NCBI GenBank assembly: GCA_016784965.1
Contig: JADHTQ010000003.1
Location: 86,598-150,597, forward strand
Reading direction: 5' to 3'
DNA: 64,000 bases
DNA from: Bacteriovoracaceae bacterium
GTDB lineage: Bacteria; Bdellovibrionota; Bacteriovoracia; Bacteriovoracales; Bacteriovoracaceae
Part shown: positions 37,566 through 45,146 of the stretch, piece by piece
Numbering within the stretch: position 1 is the first letter of the stretch
Layout of the letters: each line of letters opens with the position of its first letter
Notes under the pieces: generated by a model
Seen by the model: the letters and a program-made list of their open reading frames with translations, nothing else
The model's database searches: none
Told to the model about the DNA's origin: nothing
Made by a program: the position numbers and the translations under genes

Positions 37566-39004
37566 TGAATGTTGCGACAAAAAAACAAAGTGTTTCATTC
37601 TACTTTGTCTTTAGTGTGCTATGTGTTTGGTGTATTTACACCGTAACCACACCAACATTTTTGCTCAAAACCAATCCATTAAATGGCACTTTAAAGAATA
37701 TTGTTGCCCAAGTAATTTGCCTTAAAATCTTAATCGTTACTTTTGCAACCCTTTACTATCGTCCGACAAAGCGTCTGTTTGTTTTAAGTTTGGGAAGTTT
37801 AGCAATTTTGGCGGTAGGGACATATGTAGGATTTTATAACCTATCTTATGCACTACAAAGCATAGACATTAGCACTCTTTCTTTGCTGTTTGGTATGGGT
37901 TTGATCTCAACTATACTGGCCGCCACAAACTGTTTTAAAGTTGTGACCAACCGTTTAATTGAGATGTTTGGCAAGTATCATTTTGCTTTGTTTGTGATCT
38001 TGGTATTGCTTACATATTTTTTCTCTTTATTCATTAACAATCTGACTACGATGCTTCTGATTTTACCTGTTACCCTTACGCTGGCAGATACACTTAAGTT
38101 GAAGGCGACACCTTTTATTATCGGCCAAATAATTGCCTCAAACCTTGGTGGAGCATCAAGCATGTTAGGTGATTTTCCAAATATGTTAATTGCTTCCAAG
38201 ATGCATATACCTTTTCACCTATTTATTAAACACATGATGCCAATTTGTTTAATAAATTTAGGAGTGATGTTGTTGTATTTTTACAGGAAAGTAGATTTTG
38301 GCGACAGTGCAACGACAGAAGATAAATTGGTGCAACTAACTCTACCAAATGCTTCCATAACAAACTCTAAAGCATTAAATCTTTCCATCCTAGTCCTTAT
38401 TACGATGATTGGTTTTTTTATGTTTTCTCGAATTAGTCCGGGGATAGTCGCTCTTGTTGGTGCCGGTATTCTTTTAGCATTTTCTAGTATTGATAAAGAA
38501 GAAATTATTGCGAGAGTGAATTATACGGACTTGGGTTTTTTTCTTCTGCTTTTTGTATTGATTGGTGGCGTTGAGTCATCAGGTTTACTGGAGACAGTCT
38601 CTGATGGCGTCTTATATGTATCTGGTGGCAACGAGTTTGTACGACTATTGATTTTAATGTGGGGCGCCAGCTTTGTGACTATGTTTTTTAATGCAGGGCC
38701 CACGACAATTTTGTTTTTACCGATGTTTTTGGGGGTTAGTGGACTACAACCACATAATTTAATATTTTGGGCATTATCTCTGGGAATATGTGCGGGCTCA
38801 AGTGGTAGCTTAAATGGTGCAACTGCAGGCCCTGTATCTCTAACATTAATGGAAAAATTTTACCGCAACGATAGCAAAACAGATAAGCGGGAACATTTAA
38901 CGTATGCGTCTTATTCGATTATAGGATTTCCTATAATGTACCTGCATTTGTTGATCTCAACTTTATATGTTTTAATACTGTACTGGATGAGTTTTAAATA
39001 TTAG
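37562..39004 (+). CDS. mamN: MamN, ion-transporter-superfamily membrane protein
   Basis: 480 aa with about 12 helices. Resembles ArsB/NhaD-type permeases: NNLTTMLLILPVTLTLAD and FFNAGPTTILFLPM are the paired half-helix motifs, and NLGGASSMLGDFPNMLIAS is the NhaD-like loop. MamN is proposed to export protons released by magnetite formation. Its position directly after mamL-mamM matches the mamAB operon. Substrate here is not shown by sequence. Confidence 0.85.
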   Translation: MMNVATKKQSVSFYFVFSVLCVWCIYTVTTPTFLLKTNPLNGTLKNIVAQVICLKILIVTFATLYYRPTKRLFVLSLGSLAILAVGTYVGFYNLSYALQSIDISTLSLLFGMGLISTILAATNCFKVVTNRLIEMFGKYHFALFVILVLLTYFFSLFINNLTTMLLILPVTLTLADTLKLKATPFIIGQIIASNLGGASSMLGDFPNMLIASKMHIPFHLFIKHMMPICLINLGVMLLYFYRKVDFGDSATTEDKLVQLTLPNASITNSKALNLSILVLITMIGFFMFSRISPGIVALVGAGILLAFSSIDKEEIIARVNYTDLGFFLLLFVLIGGVESSGLLETVSDGVLYVSGGNEFVRLLILMWGASFVTMFFNAGPTTILFLPMFLGVSGLQPHNLIFWALSLGICAGSSGSLNGATAGPVSLTLMEKFYRNDSKTDKREHLTYASYSIIGFPIMYLHLLISTLYVLILYWMSFKY

Positions 39005-39033
39005 AATACCAAAGATCTAGGATTGAGAGGTTT

Positions 39034-39393
39034 ATGAAACAAAACATGTGTAAGAATTGTTCTGTAAAGGGATATAGCTTTGAGCTATGTACAGCTCATC
39101 GTATTCATATGGGTGGTAAGGGAAAATGTAGTAATTTTCAACGCAAAAAAAGTTACAAAGATCACTTAAAGCTCAATACCGTCGTTTATGCAGGAGCATC
39201 TGTTTTGGGCGTGACTGCCGGTATCGTTGCTGCACCCGTTTTGGGATTGCCAGTAATAGCTCACGCTGCATTTTTTAAAGTTGGAGCAGGGTTGTTGGGC
39301 GGTAGTATGTCAATAATGGAAAATAAGAAAAAAGACACGGAAAAAGTAATAGAAGGAGAAGGAGATGAACATGGAAACGAAAGCGAAGAATAA
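39034..39393 (+). CDS. Cys-rich N-terminus plus Gly-rich membrane hairpin protein
   Basis: 119 aa. The N-terminus has CKNC, a further CTAH and KCSNF, then two Gly/Ala-rich helices (about 48-70 and 74-90; GASVLGVTAGIVAAP, KVGAGLLGGS) and an acidic tail (GEGDEHGNESEE). The helix pair resembles that of the next protein and, loosely, MamC/Mms13, which shape crystals with a loop between two Gly-rich helices. Acidic tails are common in crystal-associated proteins. Function is inference. Confidence 0.55.
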   Translation: MKQNMCKNCSVKGYSFELCTAHRIHMGGKGKCSNFQRKKSYKDHLKLNTVVYAGASVLGVTAGIVAAPVLGLPVIAHAAFFKVGAGLLGGSMSIMENKKKDTEKVIEGEGDEHGNESEE

Positions 39394-39676
39394 GAGTTAT
39401 CTGGATGAAATTAAAAAATTGGGCGACAAAAGTGCTAAAATTGGTTCAAAACAAATTAGAATGAGAACCGTGTTCAAACTTGGAGCATTAGGTACTCTAG
39501 GTGCAGGCGTTGGTGTATTGGCCGGTATTAGTGGTTCAATTGCTGCTGCTGCAGTTTTAGAATCTGTGATTCCATCTATCTTAATCACTAAGACAGCAGG
39601 TATTGTAGGCGGTGCTGCGGGTGTCTTGGCAGGTATTGGTGATATCCCTAAACACGATGTAAAAGAAATGGCATGA
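39371..39676 (+). CDS. Gly-rich two-helix membrane protein, MamC-like in style
   Basis: 101 aa from the ATG at 39371 (GGAG six bases ahead); another ATG 6 nt upstream is possible. Overlaps the previous gene's end. A basic N-terminus is followed by two helices (LGALGTLGAGVGVLAG and GIVGGAAGVLAGIG), with a spacer of about 25 residues. Compare MamC, a 12-kDa two-helix magnetosome protein. Similarity is in composition and topology only. Confidence 0.55.
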   Translation: METKAKNKSYLDEIKKLGDKSAKIGSKQIRMRTVFKLGALGTLGAGVGVLAGISGSIAAAAVLESVIPSILITKTAGIVGGAAGVLAGIGDIPKHDVKEMA

Positions 39677-39684
39677 GGGGCATA

Positions 39685-39915
39685 ATGCAACATTTATCAT
39701 GTGGTTTTTGTAATGGCGCAATGGAAACTCGTGAAATACCAGTTTATAATAAGCACATAGGAATTTCCCTAGTTATCCTTGGATTATTATTCTCTATCAC
39801 ACTCGTTGGAATTTTTATGGGAGTGATTTTATTAGGGTGTGGTGTTTACATTCTTGTATCCAAAAAAAATGTCTGGATTTGCAATGAATGTCATACGTTG
39901 CTAAATAAAGCTTAA
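39685..39915 (+). CDS. split zinc-ribbon membrane protein
   Basis: 76 aa from ATG 39685, with GAGGGG just ahead; an ATG at 39673 overlapping the previous stop is the alternative. CGFC near the N-terminus, two helices (about 25-60) and CNEC near the C-terminus, so the two CxxC knuckles meet on the same side of the membrane to form one metal site. No family assigned. Operon member. Confidence 0.55.
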   Translation: MQHLSCGFCNGAMETREIPVYNKHIGISLVILGLLFSITLVGIFMGVILLGCGVYILVSKKNVWICNECHTLLNKA

Positions 39916-39947
39916 ATAAAAAAAGCGCAGACCAAAAAGGAATTGGC

Positions 39948-40475
39948 ATGGGTATCGGAAAAGCGGTTGAGGCAATTGCCAAGTTTGCAGGCAAAAGAAC
40001 GTATGATATACATCGAATGGCCATCAAGACAGTTAGCATTCTCCAGGTAGCAAAACCCAGGATACGAAGTACAGCTGGGTTGAACCGCAAATATCAAAGT
40101 TTGGGAAGAGCTGTCTTACCTTTTTTGCGCAAAAATCATGCATTTAATGATAAAGAACTTCAAGATATTGTAGTTTCTATTGTTGAAATGGATGATAGTT
40201 TGCATGTTGCTGAACAGGCACAAATTAGCTCCAAACAGAAGGAGACAAAGCCAACTTCATTTAGTAGTAAAGACCAAAGCAAGGCAAAGCCTGCAGATAA
40301 AGTTGTGTCGTCTAAACCTAGCAAAAATTCAACACAACAAGTATCTGAACAAGTCAAACCATCTGAGGAACCAATAGAAGTTGGCCCCGTTGCTCCCATA
40401 CAATGGGAAAAATCAGATAAAGGTAGCAAGCCCAAGATCCAAGATGATAAAGAGCATGATAATAAAACATTATAG
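39948..40475 (+). CDS. hypothetical protein with disordered tail
   Basis: 175 aa, no helix predicted to span membranes. Residues 1-85 are a basic, probably helical domain ([20 protein letters not shown]); residues 85-175 are low-complexity Ser/Lys/Pro/Gln, disordered. AAGGA precedes the ATG. It sits inside the magnetosome operon, so a cytosolic adaptor role is conceivable. Not recognised. Confidence 0.55.
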   Translation: MGIGKAVEAIAKFAGKRTYDIHRMAIKTVSILQVAKPRIRSTAGLNRKYQSLGRAVLPFLRKNHAFNDKELQDIVVSIVEMDDSLHVAEQAQISSKQKETKPTSFSSKDQSKAKPADKVVSSKPSKNSTQQVSEQVKPSEEPIEVGPVAPIQWEKSDKGSKPKIQDDKEHDNKTL

Positions 40476-40489
40476 GGCGGCTGCATAAA

Positions 40490-40963
40490 ATGACGACTAC
40501 AGACAACGTTACGGAGATCCCCCAAACAAAAATTACTCCATCTCCAAAAGAGGAAGTGGTTCAATCTCTTAGGGAAAAAGCGTCTCCAGTGTTAAAGGAG
40601 AAGGTTGCTCCTCCTCCAAGTGAAAAAGCAGCACCTGAATTAAAGGAAAAAGTTGTTCCTCCTCCAAGCGAGAAAGCAACTCCAGCTCTCAGGGAGAAAA
40701 TTGCTCCACCCGCAAAGGAGAAAAAAGCGCCTCCACCACCAAAGAAAAAAAGAAAAAAGAAAAAGGCCATAATTGATAGAAAAGAGTGTTTGGGTTGCAA
40801 AAACTGCTTTTTAAATTGTCGTAAAAAAGTTATTAGTTATCACAAAACATTGTTTGGTGGTTACTGTGAAGTAGATACCTCAAAATGTGTCGGATGTGGT
40901 CAATGTGTAATTATGTGCATGAACTTGTGCATAACTGTGTCTGAAGAAAATAATCAAGATTGA
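40490..40963 (+). CDS. 2x[4Fe-4S] ferredoxin with Lys/Pro repeat arm
   Basis: 157 aa. Residues 31-78 are three 16-residue repeats (consensus A-x-P-x-L-K-E-K-V-x-P-P-P-S-E-K), followed by a Pro/Lys stretch (KKKRKKKK) and a C-terminal ferredoxin with [11 protein letters not shown] and [11 protein letters not shown], both CxxCxxCxxxC. Each should bind a 4Fe-4S cluster. No signal peptide, so cytosolic; the basic arm may contact membranes or an acidic partner. Ferredoxin-like genes occur in some deltaproteobacterial magnetosome clusters. Electron partner unknown. Confidence 0.75.
   Translation: MTTTDNVTEIPQTKITPSPKEEVVQSLREKASPVLKEKVAPPPSEKAAPELKEKVVPPPSEKATPALREKIAPPAKEKKAPPPPKKKRKKKKAIIDRKECLGCKNCFLNCRKKVISYHKTLFGGYCEVDTSKCVGCGQCVIMCMNLCITVSEENNQD
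40580..40723 (+). repeat. three 48-bp tandem repeats inside the ferredoxin gene
   Basis: Units at 40580-40627, 40628-40675 and 40676-40723 each encode a 16-aa Lys/Glu/Pro repeat. They have diverged at the nucleotide level, so the expansion is not recent. Confidence 0.75.
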
Positions 40964-40975
40964 TATAGGTATTAA

Positions 40976-41776
40976 ATGTTATTTTTACAATATTTTTTTG
41001 TTTCTTTGTTTGGTCTATTAGTAGGTACATTCGGAACAATGTTAGGAGTTGGCGGAGGATTTATCCACGTTCCATTTCTAATGATCCTGTTTAACTTTAT
41101 ACCTCAAGACGCAATCGGGACATCTATTGGTGTAATCTTTTTTAATACTTTGGCCGGAAGTACAATTTATTTTTTTCAGAAGCGTTTAAATATGTATGTG
41201 GCCACCAGGCTGGCACTTTATGCTATTCCTGGAGCTACAATTGGTCCTTTTGTTGTTCAACATTATACAAAATCATTTTTTTGTACCATGTTGAGTGTGC
41301 TGCTTGTACTAGTTTCATATTATCTTTTTTTCAAACAAGGAAAGGTCACGGCCGATACCAAGAAGGAATCAGAAGTACACCTAACTGGTGATGACAAAGA
41401 GGATGCCAAGCGCTACAACCTCAGGCTAGGTCAAATAGGTACTTTGTTTATCGGCTTTTTATCTAATCTATTTGGTATTGGTGGCGGTATTATCCACGTG
41501 CCGTTTATGGTTATGGTAATGAAAATGCCGCTACACTTAGTACTAGGTACATCTCACCTTGTTTTATGTGTTTCTTCGTTCATTGGAATGTGTGTATTTT
41601 TCTATTTGGGCAATATTCAGGTAGACTTCATGATGCCTATTGCCTTGGGCTCAATTATTGGGGCGAGAATAGGTGCAGAACTGTCTGGACGCATCCCCGC
41701 CGATGTAATCAGAAAAATATTGGCCCTAACTTTAGCATTTGTTGCATTAAGGCTTATGTTAACGAGTATGCTTTAA
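40976..41776 (+). CDS. TauE/SafE-family permease, candidate detached C-terminal half of MamO
   Basis: 266 aa, about eight helices in two inverted halves. Each half carries the family glycine motif with a following H-V-P-F: MLGVGGGFIHVPF and LFGIGGGIIHVPF. In Magnetospirillum MamO, a pseudoprotease is fused to a TauE-like domain. Here the pseudoprotease (34626) and this permease are separate genes of the same operon. Substrate unknown; anion or organosulfur export is known for other TauE proteins. Last gene of the cluster. Confidence 0.8.
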   Translation: MLFLQYFFVSLFGLLVGTFGTMLGVGGGFIHVPFLMILFNFIPQDAIGTSIGVIFFNTLAGSTIYFFQKRLNMYVATRLALYAIPGATIGPFVVQHYTKSFFCTMLSVLLVLVSYYLFFKQGKVTADTKKESEVHLTGDDKEDAKRYNLRLGQIGTLFIGFLSNLFGIGGGIIHVPFMVMVMKMPLHLVLGTSHLVLCVSSFIGMCVFFYLGNIQVDFMMPIALGSIIGARIGAELSGRIPADVIRKILALTLAFVALRLMLTSML

Positions 41777-41797
41777 GCTCAAACTAACTAATCACCT

Positions 41798-41908
41798 CTA
41801 ATTATTTTCGGCACTCCTTCCAGGGCAATCACTAAGTTTTTTGGTAAAGAGATAGGTTGCTAAATAGTATGATGTCATTGAGCTTAGTAGTAAAAGTTCT
41901 ATTCCCAT
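41798..41908 (-). CDS. 36-aa membrane microprotein, divergent from feoA
   Basis: The minus-strand ATG at 41908 is preceded by a textbook AGGAGG at ideal spacing. The peptide is a hydrophobic helix (MGIELLLLSSMTSYYLATYL) with a short basic tail containing one Cys. An operator-like palindrome and a promoter-like pair lie just upstream. A small Feo accessory protein is possible (inference). Too short for homology judgement. Confidence 0.5.
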   Translation of the reverse strand: MGIELLLLSSMTSYYLATYLFTKKLSDCPGRSAENN

Positions 41909-41944
41909 GTTCTTTCCTCCTGTGTTTGTTCTCACGGTCTATAT

Positions 41945-41959
41945 TGAGACAATATCTCA
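41945..41959. promoter_or_regulatory. operator-like site 1, TGAGAC-AAT-ATCTCA
   Basis: Fifteen-base interrupted palindrome with one mismatch to perfect symmetry, overlapping the leftward -10. Shared with the three other feo-promoter sites. Candidate target of the DtxR-family regulator at 45147. Confidence 0.5.
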
Positions 41960-42045
41960 AAAATACCGAGAAAGCAAGAAATTTTTAAACAATTAGGTAT
42001 AAATTTATCTTTCAAAAAAAGTGTTGACAAAAGAGCAGGAATAAT

Positions 42046-42084
42046 TGAGACTTTGCCTTATAACACAAATGAGACAAAGTCTCA
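42046..42084. promoter_or_regulatory. operator-like sites 2 and 3 upstream of feoA
   Basis: TGAGAC-TTT-GCCTTA at 42046-42060 (degenerate right half) and the perfect TGAGAC-AAA-GTCTCA at 42070-42084, 24 bp centre to centre. Tandem placement about 180-200 nt before feoA suggests cooperative binding of a dimeric regulator. Confidence 0.55.
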
Positions 42085-42121
42085 AAATGATGGTTCTAGT
42101 GTCAACACAGGAGATTTAGAG

Positions 42122-42265
42122 TTGAAGCCTTTAATACTAACAATTATGGTATTTAGCACCCAACTTCTATGCTGCTCAAGGCAAGCAAGCGCCAATGCTG
42201 TTGCGGCAAATAAAATAAAAGGACTAACTTACTTAGTAAAGGGAGAAGGAAAAAATGGAAATTAA
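42122..42265 (+). CDS. 47-aa exported microprotein overlapping feoA
   Basis: TTG start with GGAG eight bases ahead. The N-terminus KPLILTIMVFSTQLLCCSRQ followed by ASANA looks like a cleavable Sec signal, or a lipoprotein signal given the Cys pair. The stop overlaps the feoA start by 11 nt, so it may be coupled to feoAB. The non-ATG start keeps confidence low; it may simply be leader sequence. Confidence 0.35.
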   Translation: MKPLILTIMVFSTQLLCCSRQASANAVAANKIKGLTYLVKGEGKNGN

Positions 42266-42491
42266 ACTGAGAAAAACCATTAAGGACAGGAAGTACAAAA
42301 TTAGTAGAGTCGTCGCCAAAGGAGAGCTTGGTAGAAGAATTAGAGATATGGGAATAGTACCTGGAGCTGAAATTAAAATTGTAGGCGAAGCTCCACTTTT
42401 GGACCCGGTCATGGTGAAGTATAAAGATACGGTATTAACACTTAGAAACAATGAAGCAGACAGCATCTTAGTCAATGCCAGGGGAGTATAG
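42255..42491 (+). CDS. feoA: FeoA, ferrous iron transport accessory protein
   Basis: 78-aa SH3-like protein; GELGRRIRDMGIVPGAEIKI is the family core. FeoA binds the cytosolic side of FeoB and supports Fe(II) uptake. AGGGAGAAGG precedes the ATG. feoB follows immediately. Operator-like palindromes upstream suggest metal-dependent control. Confidence 0.92.
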   Translation: MEIKLRKTIKDRKYKISRVVAKGELGRRIRDMGIVPGAEIKIVGEAPLLDPVMVKYKDTVLTLRNNEADSILVNARGV

Positions 42492-42495
42492 AGCT

Positions 42496-44739
42496 ATGAA
42501 AACATTAAAAGTAGCAATTGCAGGAAACCCCAACAGCGGCAAAACTACTCTTTTTAATGCATTGGCCGGAACAAATCATCAAGTTGCTAATTATGCAGGT
42601 GTAACAGTTGAGAAAAAAAGTGGAAGCATAAGTTATAAAGGTACATCTATACATATTACTGATTTGCCTGGAACCTACTCTCTTTCACCATTTTCCGTAG
42701 AGGAAAAAGTGGCCAGAGATTTTATTGTTGAAGATAAGCCGGATTTAATAATTCAAGTGATAGATGCTTCTAATTTGGAGAGAAACCTTTATCTTACGGT
42801 TCAGTTGTTGGAGCTTAATGTACCTATGGTGCTTGCACTTAATATGGTGGATGTTGCAAAATCTCGTGATACTGTCATCGATGCACAGTCCTTGAGCAAA
42901 AAACTAAGACTTCCAGTTATAACCACTGTGGCAAGAAAAGAAGAAGGGAAAGAAAAACTATTAGATGCCGTCATCAATTATGATTTTTCCAAGAAGCAAA
43001 TTAGTATTGAAGAATTTTCTTATGGTGAAGATATGGATCGGACTTTGTTCGAGATGACTAACAAAATTGACCCCAACAACTTGCTAGTTAAAAAATTGGG
43101 TGCAAAATTTATTGCTCTTCGCTACATTGAAGAGGATGAATTAGTTTTGTCACTAGGCAAAAAACTAATTGCTGTTCATGATCAACTGATTGAAAGTGCC
43201 TCGAATGTCAAAGCTCACATCTTAGAAACTACAAATACCGAATTAGAATGCATTATTGCCGATTATCGCTACGGCATAGTTAGCTCTTTAATAAAGGGTA
43301 TTGTAAAGTCCAAGGTATTAAGTATTGACCGGGTTTTTGTTTCTGATAGAATCGACAAAGTTCTAACTCAGAAATTCATCGGTCCTGTTGTATTGCTCAG
43401 TATTTTATACATATCATATCAATTTACATTTTGGGCCAGCGAGTACCCCATAGCATGGCTGGAATCACTTTTTGGCCTTGTCTCATCTCTCGCTCAAACT
43501 TATCTGCCTGATGGACATTTGAAGTCACTAGTTGTCTCAGGGATTATCGATGGTGTTGGTGGGGTTTTAGGGTTTACCCCTTTAATTCTATTTATGTTTT
43601 TTATGATCGCAATTTTAGAAGATACAGGTTACATGGCCCGAGTGGCCTATATGCTTGATCGTGTTTTTCGCTTTTTTGGATTGCAGGGTAACTCAGTTAT
43701 TCCCTACGTGGTGTCCGGGGGAATTGCTGGTGGTTGTGCTGTACCAGGAGTTATGGCGACGAGGACGATTAAAGGCCATAAGGAGCGGTTGATTACAATG
43801 TTGACTGCTCCTTTTATGGTCTGTGGGGCAAAACTTCCGGTATTATCTTTGCTGATTGCTGCCTTTTTTCCCGGTAAGAAAGCAATGTTACTACTTGTAT
43901 TTACAATTGTGGGATGGCTTTCTGCCTTAATTTTGGCCAAGGTTTTTGGTGATACTATTATAAAGGGAAAGGCTTCTAGCTTTTTAATGGAGCTTCCCCC
44001 CTATCGCTTTCCAACCTTGAAAGGGCTTACTCTACATGCTTGGCAAAAAACCTGGATGTACGTTAAAAAGGCAGGAACTATAATATTGGCCATATCCATT
44101 ATTTTGTGGGCGTTAATGACATTTCCTGGTTTGCCAGAATCCGAAAAAGCAAAGTATGGGACTTCTGAACTACAAGCTCAAGCGGCACTTAAATACTCAA
44201 TTGCAGGAAGAGTTGGCACTTCCTTGGAGTCTGTTACAAAATATGCAGGCTTTGACTGGAGAACTAATATTGCTCTTTTAAGTGGTATAGCTGCCAAAGA
44301 GTTAGTGGTCTCTGCCCTTGGCACTGCTTATTCGCTGGGAGAAGTTGATGCAGAGGACGCCGCACCCCTATCACAAAAGTTGGCCAGTGATCCAAGTTGG
44401 AACATTGGGGTGGCCCTTGCTTTAATTTTATTCACCCTATTTTACTCCCCATGTTTTGTTACTCTGGTTATGATTGCCAAAGAGTCCGGTAGTTGGAAAT
44501 ATGGTGCCTTTACCTTGATTGCCTATACAGTTTTAGCTTTTGTAATATCAGCTATTACATATAGCAGTTATAATGCCTTGGTCATTCAAAAAATATCTCT
44601 TGATATTCTTGCCTTAAGGTTTTCTTTGGGAGTTGCCGGTCTATATCTATTGAAGCGGTTTTACTCCAATGTCATGATGGCGACAAAAGGCACTGCTGGC
44701 TGCAGCTGCTCCCAAAGTAGCTGCGAAGAAAGTTGCTAA
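42496..44739 (+). CDS. feoB: FeoB, ferrous iron transporter with intact GTPase domain
   Basis: 747 aa from ATG 42496; the frame opens earlier, within feoA. The G-protein domain is complete: G1 GNPNSGKTT, G3 DLPGTYS, G4 LNMVD. Membrane gate motifs contain the conserved cysteines (GGCAVPGVMATRT, MVCGAKLPVLSL), and GIAAKELVVSALG is present. A Cys-rich tail (CSCSQSSCEESC) may bind iron. It imports Fe(II), which in magnetotactic bacteria feeds magnetosomes. Confidence 0.95.
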   Translation: MKTLKVAIAGNPNSGKTTLFNALAGTNHQVANYAGVTVEKKSGSISYKGTSIHITDLPGTYSLSPFSVEEKVARDFIVEDKPDLIIQVIDASNLERNLYLTVQLLELNVPMVLALNMVDVAKSRDTVIDAQSLSKKLRLPVITTVARKEEGKEKLLDAVINYDFSKKQISIEEFSYGEDMDRTLFEMTNKIDPNNLLVKKLGAKFIALRYIEEDELVLSLGKKLIAVHDQLIESASNVKAHILETTNTELECIIADYRYGIVSSLIKGIVKSKVLSIDRVFVSDRIDKVLTQKFIGPVVLLSILYISYQFTFWASEYPIAWLESLFGLVSSLAQTYLPDGHLKSLVVSGIIDGVGGVLGFTPLILFMFFMIAILEDTGYMARVAYMLDRVFRFFGLQGNSVIPYVVSGGIAGGCAVPGVMATRTIKGHKERLITMLTAPFMVCGAKLPVLSLLIAAFFPGKKAMLLLVFTIVGWLSALILAKVFGDTIIKGKASSFLMELPPYRFPTLKGLTLHAWQKTWMYVKKAGTIILAISIILWALMTFPGLPESEKAKYGTSELQAQAALKYSIAGRVGTSLESVTKYAGFDWRTNIALLSGIAAKELVVSALGTAYSLGEVDAEDAAPLSQKLASDPSWNIGVALALILFTLFYSPCFVTLVMIAKESGSWKYGAFTLIAYTVLAFVISAITYSSYNALVIQKISLDILALRFSLGVAGLYLLKRFYSNVMMATKGTAGCSCSQSSCEESC

Positions 44740-44764
44740 ATTAGTGTTCGTCCAACACACTAAT
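44740..44764 (+). other. small hairpin after feoB
   Basis: ATTAGTGT (44740-44747) pairs with ACACTAAT (44757-44764), right at the feoB stop. It shares the CCAACACACT motif with the two terminators nearby. Confidence 0.4.
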
Positions 44765-44765
44765 G

Positions 44766-44820
44766 GTTCCAGCACACTTTAAAAATAACTAGTTTTTAGT
44801 AAGTGTGTTGGAACTTTTAT
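44766..44820 (+). terminator. terminator hairpin downstream of feoB
   Basis: GTTCCAGCACACTT (44766-44779) pairs with AAGTGTGTTGGAAC (44801-44814) with one wobble, and the A/T loop can extend the stem; CTTTTAT follows. Confidence 0.65.
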
Positions 44821-45089
44821 ATGATCTGCAAGTTGCCTCAACTTGGAATCATCCTCTACCAAGTTCAATACTCGCCCGGTCCATTTGATCCCTCAAATGC
44901 CGAGGCAACCGCAACTTTTGCACACCCTTATAAAACCTAATTACCAACAAAGGAGGGCGGTATTTCAACCAATAAAAAATCCCATTTTCGACCTTTGCCC
45001 AAACTGAAACCTAAATGTGCAACCCGAGACATGGGTTACATTTTATTCCGGAGACACCAGTTAAATAATAATTTAGTAGAGGAAAATAG
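44821..45089. mobile_element. probable insertion-sequence remnant, non-coding
   Basis: No intact ORF. On the minus strand 45060-45019 carries GTGTCTCCGG, TGTAACCCATGTCTCGGG and related repeats, similar in look to the terminal and subterminal repeats of IS481/IS3-type elements. Surrounding frames are broken by stops. Classification by pattern memory only. The piece is flanked on each side by related CCAACACACT hairpins. Confidence 0.35.
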
Positions 45090-45132
45090 ACTCCAACACA
45101 CTACTTAAGAAGAAGTGCGTTGGAGTTTTTTG
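45090..45132. terminator. terminator hairpin between the IS-like remnant and the dtxR-like gene
   Basis: ACTCCAACACACT (45090-45102) pairs with AGTGCGTTGGAGT (45114-45126) with one mismatch, followed by TTTTTT on the plus strand. Also usable by the leftward dtxR transcript. Arm sequence is related to the hairpin at 44766. Confidence 0.65.
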
Positions 45133-45146
45133 TTGGAGCCAGTTTT

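Larger units (their letters stand above)
41909..42121. promoter_or_regulatory. divergent control region for the microprotein and feoAB
   Basis: Holds no ORF I support. It contains three copies of a 15-bp operator-like site (listed separately), a leftward promoter-like pair TTGCTT (41977-41972) and TATTGT (41954-41949) with 17-bp spacer, and a rightward TTGACA at 42024-42029 whose -10 I could not place. The leftward -10 overlaps the first operator, which fits repression. Confidence 0.5.

Noticed and set aside
40561..40800. Minus-strand Gly/Phe-rich frame over the ferredoxin repeats
   Set aside because: Complement of Lys/Pro repeats; not a gene.
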